Shown here: piece after piece, positions 21,101 to 30,200 of the stretch
How positions within the stretch are numbered: the stretch's first letter is position 1
Layout: each line of letters begins with the position of its first letter
DNA from: Doris montereyensis
Taxonomy: Eukaryota; Mollusca; Gastropoda; Nudibranchia; Dorididae
Length of the DNA stretch: 64,000 nucleotides
Assembly: GCA_037039925.1 (NCBI GenBank)
Contig: JAXRKP010000392.1
Span: forward strand, 70,001-134,000
Direction: 5' to 3'
Position numbers and translations under genes: made by a program
Notes under the pieces: generated by a model
What the model was told of the DNA's origin: nothing
The model's database searches: none
Seen by the model: the letters and a program-made list of their open reading frames with translations, nothing else

Positions 21101-24100
21101 TAAGACTCAGAAGTCTTGTGTTGGATTCTATTTGATAAGACACAGAGTCTTGTGTTGTGTTCTATTTGATAAGACACAGAAATCTTGTGTTGTATTCTAT
21201 TTGATAAGACACAGAGGTCCAAAGATTTTTTTCTATTTGATAAGACACACAGAGATTTCTTTGTAAGACACAGAGATCTGGAGTTGGATTGTCTGCCCAA
21301 AGATTTCTTTTCTGTATTTCTTTGTTCCTACAGATCTTCAACATTATTTCCGCGGGTGGTTAGTGAGCTTTGCTGGTAGGCCCTACTTCTTTCCTTTCCT
21401 TCTTTCACTTGTCTTTCATCTTGCTTTTTTCCTCTGAAGTCACCTTGAGATCACTGCAATGGTGGACAGTTAAATTTCAATGTAACAAAAACCAATAGCA
21501 TTTCATGTCTTTATTCATTGTGTATTCTATTTATAACACACTCCTCTACTTCACCCGTTTTAGGAAATGGCAGAAAGTGGAAACTCTTTACGCAATAACG
21601 GAACCCGTCCATGACATACGATTCGCTTGTCCCCAATCTCGGCGGTCCTTTGACCTTTTGGCTGTTGCGTCTCGTGACCTGAATGTATTCTCCCTCAAAC
21701 GCACAAGGTAAATACTGAACGATATATTTCATTTTGTAGTGTATGTTTTATAGGGGTTTATTTTAATTTTTTGGGGTATTTTTTTAAAGTTGATTTAGTC
21801 TAATTGGTGAATCAGTCTTTACAGTGTGTGAAGTCAGGACGGTGATAGGAGTTGATTTAGTCTAATTTATGAATCAGTCTTTACAGTGTGTGAAGTCAGT
21901 CGGTGATAAGAGTTGATTTAGTCTAATTGGTGAATCAGTCTTTACAGTGTGTGAAGTCAGTCGGTGATAAGAGTTGATTTAGTCTAATTGGTGAATCAGT
22001 CTTTACAGTGTGTGAAGTCAGTCGGTGATAAGAGTTGATTTAGTCTACTTGAATCAGTCTTTACAGTGTGTGAAGTCAGTCGATGATAAGAGTTGATTTA
22101 GTCTAATTGGTGAATCAGTCTTTACAGTGTGTGAAGTCAGTGATAAGAGTTGATTTAGTCTAATTTGAATCAGTCTTTACAGTGTGTGAAGTCAGTGATA
22201 AGAGTTGATTTAGTCTAATTGGTGAATCAGTCTTTACAGTGTGTGAAATCAGTGATAAGAGTTGATTTAGTCTAATTGGTGAATCAGTCTTTACAGTGTG
22301 TGAAGTCAGTGATAAGAGTTGATTTAGTCTAATTGGTGAATCAGTCTTTACAGTGTGTGAAGTCAGTCGGTGATAAGAGTTGATTTAGTCTAATTGGTGA
22401 ATCAGTTTTTACAGTGTGTGAAGTCAGACGGTGATAGGAGTTGATTTAGTCTAATTGGTGAATCAGTCTTTACAGTGTGTGAAGTCAGTCAGTGATAAGA
22501 GTTGATTTAGTCTAATTGGTGAATCAGTTTTTACAGTGTGTGAAGTCAGACGGTGATAGGAGTTGATTTAGTCTAATTGGTGAATCAGTCTTTACAGTGT
22601 GTGAAGTCAGTGATAAGAGTTGATTTAGTCTAATTTTTTAATCAGTCTTTACAGCGTGTGAAGTCAGTCGGTGATAAGAGTTGATTTAGTCTACTTGGTT
22701 TGATTTTACTCACATTCACAACTAGGAGGATCTTGGGGGCCTATCTAGGTATGAATGTTTTCAATTTCAGGTATTTTTTGTTAAAATAGGAAAGTTTGAG
22801 TTTACAGGATAGAGCAACAAGGTGTCATTGGGAGGAACATTTCTGGGAAAGGTAAGATTGTATTCTTTTACGGCTTTTATTTTTAAATGGCTGTTGCAGT
22901 TGTGCCAGTGATGTTGCGTACTTTTCACAATTGCCCCACTTGATGTTTCCGTTATATTGTTTGTATGTACATGATGTGATTGGAGGTGCAAGTGTCAACG
23001 CATTACATCTCCATTTCTCTTCTCTCTTTGCACGTAGTTCTGAATCTGGCAATAACCCAAGCAGTGCCAGCAAATTTGAGATGCGACAAGTTGGCATCTT
23101 TGACGATCATGAATCCTTGGTAAGTCGTCTTTGTCTTAGATTTGTAACAGCATTTCTGTCTAGGTTTTGTTTTGGGGTTGTTGTTTTTTTTGGTGGTGGG
23201 GGTGAGGGGGGGGGGGGGCGCTCCTGTGTTCTTACTGGTTTTATAAAGAAAATCGCCTTATTGACCTATTTAGGATCATTGTTTCTACAGTGGACGATGG
23301 CACTACTGGTAGGTCTGTTCTACCTCTTCCCTTACACTCTTTTGCCTTTCATCTTGCTTTGCTCCTTTTAATTCACCTTGAGATCACCACATATAGAGGA
23401 TGGGGTAAATATCAATAGATCAAACATGTGTATTGGATGAGGGGACTTTTCATCAGATTAAACAGAAAATGGTTTTGTTGTTATTATGGTAAATAAATTC
23501 AAATTGTTTGCTTCCATGACTAACTTAACACAAGTTACCATTTTGTTTGATGTGTATTGCAGGTGTGGCGTGTGTCTTGGAATGTGACCGGTACCATTTT
23601 GGCATCGTCTGGAGATGACGGCTGTGTTAGAATCTGGAAAGGTACTACACTAGAACTATTACGATATTTAACGGCTGTGTTAGAATCTGGAAAGGTACAC
23701 TAGAACTATTACGATACTTGACGGCTGTGTTAGAATCTGGAAAGGTACACTATAACTATAACCGATATTTAATGACTGTGTAGGTTTGAGCTTAGAGAGC
23801 AGTAGTCACTCTGCCTATGTTGACGTTGTCGGCAAGAAATCTTCTCACTCAATGCCATGGGGACTCGGTAGTCCAGAGGCAAGCTTTTGGCCTCTCAACC
23901 AAAAGGTTGTGAATTCAAGCCGGCAGGTTGAAAAGTTTTCTCAAGCTTTCTGTTTTAGTAAAATCTACTTCCCAGTCCAAATAGGTGGATCAACACCTAG
24001 TCCCATCGGATACGGATGATGCAAAGGAGGTCCAGTGTGCAGATCACAACACTGTGCACGTTAAAGATCCCTTGGCGTTCCGGGCAAAACAAAAATATCC

Positions 24101-27100
24101 TACCACATCCCCGGAGATCACCGTAGTTGTGGATGTGGATAAAATCCAATAAATTCAAAGAAAACTCATTACTTTAAATTAGTTCATCTAGTGTGTGATT
24201 ATGAGTTTTTCTGTCCACATTGTCAAGGTTTTGTTTTTCAAAGAGAGATTGCATTTCACTTACTGGTGATGCTCGGCAAGCACTGCTAATGGATGCTAGC
24301 TCTTTCCTTTGACACATGTCTTTCATGTCTTGCTCTGTCCCCTTGATGTTACTCTGAGATCACCGCATATGGTGGACAGGTTGAATTTCAATGAAACAAT
24401 CCAATTTCTTCTTTTTTTTTATCTTCTTCTGCAGGCAGTTGGCAGATATTGCTGATAGACTCTTTTACTTTCATGTCTCTCATCTTGCTGTTTTCTACCG
24501 ATAGACTCTTTTACTGTCATGTCTCTCATCTTGCTGTTTTCTGCTGATAGACTCTTTTTCTTTCATGTCTTTCATCTTGCTGTTTTCTGCTGATAGACTC
24601 TTTTTTCTTTCACGTCTTGCTGTTTTCTGCTGATATACTCTTTCTCTTTCACGTCTCTCATCTTGCTGTTTTCTGCTGATAGACTCTTTTTCTTTCACGT
24701 CTCTCATCTTGCTGTTTTCTGCTGATAGACTCTTTTTTCTTTCCCGTTTCATTCCTTTTTCACGTCTTTCATCTTGCTGTTTTCTCGGGGAACTCTTGTT
24801 TCTGTCCTTTCACTCTTAGTTCCTTCCGAGATCACTGCATATGATGGATAGGGCACAATTTCATGGAAACAAACCTAAATTCTCTTTGAGATTACCGCAT
24901 ATGGTGGATGGGGTGAATTCCAATGAAACTCAACTTACCTCATCCTTTCAAATCATTGTAAGATCACCTACATATTGTAATACACGGGTGAATTCCTTTA
25001 AAAAATTATTATATTTTTTTTTAGATATGCATGTTTTATCATTTCAACTCCTTTCATTTGTATGTATGTTTTATCATTTCAACTCCTTTCATTCGTATGT
25101 ATGTTTTATCATTCCAACTCCTTTCATTCGTATGCATGTTTTATCATTTCAACTCCTTTCATTCGTATGTATGTTTTATCATTCCAACTCCTTTCATTCG
25201 TATGCATGTTTTATCATTTCAACTCCTTTCATTCGTATGTATGTTTTATCATTTCAACTCCTTTCATTCGTATGTATGTTTCATCATTTCAACTCCTTTC
25301 ATGTGTATGCACGTTTTATCATTTCAACTCCTTTCATTCGTATGTATGTTTTTATCATTTCAACTCCTTTCATGTGTATGTATGTTTTATCATTTCAACT
25401 CCTTCGTTCGTATGTATGTTTTATCATTTCAACTCCTAACCATAAGATTGCATATTGCATAGCTGTTGTATTTCTCTCCTCTTCTTCTCCAGCCAATTAC
25501 TTAGACAAGTGGAAGTGTATCTCTGTTCTGAAAGGAGACTCCAACGCCTCGGAGGCTGAGCGGGCGGCCATGTTTGCCAACAGCATGTCTTCTACGCCCA
25601 CCCCCTCGCATTTCAGGTACAAAGGCAATTTTGTGTGACCTTTGTCAGAGCTGATAACTAGCCCCTAGTCAGATGTTTTAACACGTGTTACTGTCGATGT
25701 GGGTGCCCGCACCAAGTTTGAATTTCTTGGAAGTATATATGTGGGTCTGACAATACCCGTCGTAAGATGTAAACTTTCAAAATACGGAGGGGGGGGTGTT
25801 ATTTTGCTTAAGTCCAATGTGTTTGGGGTAATTTTAAACTTGATTTCGTGAAAATTGGTAGAATTTTTACAAAGTTACAGTTTTGTTTTTGTAAGGAGAA
25901 TTTCAAGAATGCAGGAAACCTCTCTTTATGATGAAGTTGTGTTCAGGGTCATTCTTTTGTTTGAAAGACAATTTCCAGCTATGTGCTAAAAGCACCTTTT
26001 AAATACATTTTAGGCACTTTCAAGGCAGGGTTGTCCTACGAGATTAATTTAACCGAAAATGCAAAGAACTCAATGTTGATAAATGTTGACACCTCAGGTC
26101 ACATTTTCCCTGTTTTCTCAGTTCGAACCCATTTTACCGTATGACGGGTTTTGTCAGATCAGTACACATGTGAGACAAACCCCCTCCCCTCCTTTACAAT
26201 CTTCCAGAGTTTGTTTTTTTTTTACAAAGGAAGTAAAAATCAAATCTCACAAAAGTTTGGATTTGCCAGGCTACAACAGCCGTCATTTGTCAGACGGAGG
26301 TTGTTCACTGGTTTATTATTTTTATGCTCATGTTTTCTAGATTCGGGGAATACTCTCTCGTTTTTTGTTTCTATTTTGGGAGTTTTTTGTGTGCGCTGTT
26401 TTGCTCTCTTCATATTTTACTGCCTTATTTATCATGCAAGTCTCGCAAACACATTATTTTCCCTTGATATTTTTATTCTTTTGTTTCTTCCAACTTTGAA
26501 TATTTGATATCCGTGGATGATGTCTTTCTACAAAAACTTTTTATTTGTGTGTCCCTTTTTTTTCCCCCTGCTCATTCTACCTTATCCTCTATTCCTTATC
26601 ATTTAAGTCTATAAAATGCACACTGTCGGCAACATATTCCTCTGTGTGTCTGTCAAAACACGGAAATTCGTACATGTGTGTGTTTGTATTTTAGTAGCTG
26701 AAATTGTTCTTAGTTTTCATGAAATGTTCCTGGTATTATTATTCTTTCATACACTTAACGAATGCTTTACGACTTCTGATGAACTTTTGCTTTTTATGCT
26801 AAACTTATTTTGCTGATGTAGATACTGCTTGAATTTTTGGACTAACGGATGAACAAATGTTGCGGCTACTTTTGAGTGGGTGATGAGAAATAAAGAGGCT
26901 TTTTTAATTGTGTTCAGTCTCCAGGGGAAAAACCCTTTTCTGTGCCATGAAAACACATCACGTGTGCATGTGAATGTGAAGCTTTGCCATTTTCTGGCAG
27001 TTTTATCATTTCAAGGGTTTAAAGCAAGATTGGCCTATCTTCAAAATGGAGGCTTTGAGGTTGTAAACGCCTTTGACCTCATTGACGCCTTTTTATTGAA

Positions 27101-27252
27101 TTTCAAAAAGGTCATCAGTTTAAATTTTCTCGAATGCCATGTATGCGCACATTTGCATGAGTTGAATGCAAAATTGTTACAACTGTGGTTCAGGAAAAGA
27201 CATTATTTTTGTAGGTATGGCAAATCTGGCTTTCTTTCCCTCGATTTCCACC

Positions 27253-27284
<32 letters not shown>

Positions 27285-30200
27285 TTCTTAAATTCTTGTT
27301 TTTCTGGGTTTGGGTTTTGTTTTAGCAGTTTTGCTTGTTAACTGGCTTTTTGTTTTCACTTTCTTTGAAGCATGCCTCCTTAATCAAACTTAACAGGAAT
27401 GTCTTTGATGTATTGTAGACAGAAGAAACAAATTTCCAGTTCCTTCACTTATCCATCCTATCCCATCTTATCCTCATTGACATGTTTTTTATCACACCAA
27501 CAACGGCCTATTCTAGTAAAGTTCCATAGAGCCAGAGCTGATCTTGGTTTCTATAGCTGAAAGCGGAAAACGTGATAATAATCACCTCCAGAACAGGAGG
27601 CTAGTCCACACAGACACATACTCCTCCAACCTAATACTTGTACCCAGCAGCACCAATGAGTCAATAGGGAGAATGCAATAGCAGCACTTGGGCCAATAGG
27701 GGAAAATGCATGTTACATAGCAGCACTTTGGTCAATAGGGGAAAATGCGTGTTATAGCAGCACCTGGGTCAATAGGTGTTACAAAGCACCTGGGTCAATA
27801 GGGGAAAATGCGTGTTACATAGCAGCACTTTGGTCAATAGGGGAAAATGCGTGTTACATAGCAGCACCTGGGTCAATAGAGGAAAATGCGTGTTACATAG
27901 CAGCACCTGGGTCAATATGGGGAAAATGAATGTTACATAGCAGCACCTGGGTCAATAGGGGAGAATGCGTGTTACATAGCAGCACCTGGGTCAATAGAGG
28001 AAAATGCGTGTTACATAGCAGCACCTGGGTCAATAGAGGAAAATGCGTGTTACATAGCAGCACCTGGGTCAATAGGGAAAATGAATGTTACATAGCAGCA
28101 CCTGGGTCAATAGGGGAGAATGCGTGTTACATGTCTTTCCCAAGGAGCACACCGTTGGACCTAACTTGTCTAGTATTTGATTGCAGAACCTCATGATCCA
28201 GGTCCGGCAGCCTAACCCTCCGGCCATCTACACTCATAATCTAAGTTGGCAGCAAACATTTTAGATTTCAACAGGAAGGATGAATACATCATAAAGCTTT
28301 TTCTTTCTTTTTTTACTATAATTTTAGAATGTTTGATGTTGTACCTTTAAGTAAAATTTCATATAAAGAGCGGGTTTTGCGGAGACAAACAATTTTTTTT
28401 GAGATAATGACACATCACCCTTGGATTGTTTTGTTTGTTTTTAACAAGATACTTTTGTCCCGTCGGTTTGAAGCACTGTAGTGTTGGTATTTCCACATGT
28501 TTGGGGGGGGGGGGGATTTTACTGTATGTTTAAATCTCCCATGTATTCTTAACTCTTGTATACACACTGAAACTATAAATAGAAGAGAGTGACTAAGATG
28601 AAATGTTGATTCGGTGGAATGTGCTTGAAGCGGAAGCGTTAAGTTCGAACCCATTTTCTCTGATGAGTTGCCGATGGGGCTCCAGTGGAAGTCATTTGCT
28701 ACTTCTTGCATGTCAACTGTCTTTCTATTTCCCTTCTTTTGTTTTTTCATCCATCTCCAGTATTTTGCCCATGTAATTGTAATTGTTAATTACCGTTTCT
28801 GGCTATGGGGGTAATCTTTGGTAGTCTTCCTGTGTCCCATGCACCAGAAGGTAGAATGGGAACTGATAACGGGAGAAAGATAGTCTACCTGTGTCAGCAA
28901 TGGCCCGTTGTTGGGTGGCATTCTGTGTGTGACTTTCTGCTGCTTTTGATAACTTGTATAGATAGAAGGCTACTCTTTCACCTTTCGAGGAAATTGGCGG
29001 GAGCTACTGAGTGGTAGGTCCTACTTCTTTCCATTCACTCTTTCACTTGTCTTTCATCTTGCTATTACCTCTTAATTCACCCTGAGATCACCACATGCAA
29101 AAATTTCAATTCAACCAGCAAGCCAGTTATGCAAAAGGGCATATTGGTATTAGAGAATGACATGGCTCTTGTCTTTTCAATTTCCTTGAAATGTTGAAAG
29201 GTGTCCTCTCCCGACCTCCTAAGAATCAAAACTTGAGTTCCGTACTGTTCCTTACATGCAAAAAGACTCAAGATTCTCAGGGGAAGTTATTTTTCTTTTT
29301 GATGTTTTTTTGTTCTGCCGAGTTAAATTTCAGTAACGATTGAAGTCAGAATGTATGTAGAGTAGGGTTGTTTGTTGTCATAGTAGCTTGACACGGACAT
29401 TATGCATAGCTCAGTATGTTTTTTGTCGTTTTATCTGCCTAGAGTCCATAAGTCCGCATATACCTTGAAAAGTACGTAACGGAGGATTAACCGTATATCC
29501 TTTACAAAAAAAATTAGAGCCTGAGTTAAAGGCAGAGACTCAGAGTAATCGCAATGAAAGTCTGAAGACGCCATCGTGAGTTTGCGAAACTGCCATTGCA
29601 GTTCACCAGAAGAACAGCCAGCAATTGGTTACCTTTTCGTTATTTACCTTGAGGGAGGGGTTATGTTAGTGAGATTATCAGTGTTTTCTGAAGTAGACAC
29701 GTTAGAATTTGTTCACTTTGTCAATCTGTTTTTACGGCTTGAAAAGTTTGGCGGTTATGCATGGATAAAAAATAGACTCATTGTACACCTGATGTAAGAC
29801 TAGCTTATAGTGTGTGTGTGAGATCAGGATAACGATGTTGTAAATTAATATTGTATGATTTTTGTCTCTATACAATTCCAATCATTCCTTTCCTGCTGTT
29901 TTAATTACCTTCTTTTTTTTTTATAGTCACTTTCCATTTTATCCTCAACCGTTGCATTCAAAATCTGCATTTAAAATTCGTCTTTTTGTCAGGGCTAAGA
30001 CAATTGTGTTTATTTATGTTAAGAATGTGACTGTAGCTCTTTCTTGTGGGGTTTTTTTCTATGATAATGATTATTATAACATTATTCATTGACAGCAAAG
30101 GGATCAGTGGTTTATGTTGAACTGTGAGGTCTTTTTCATTCTCTGTTTGAAGAAGTCAGGCCTTACGTCATTGAGAACTGATAATATCTACCATGTTTTT

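Noticed and set aside
26880..27341. 153-codon plus-strand frame
   Set aside because: Uneven hydrophobic composition, ends in a GT/GA microsatellite, no recognisable family and no splice context.
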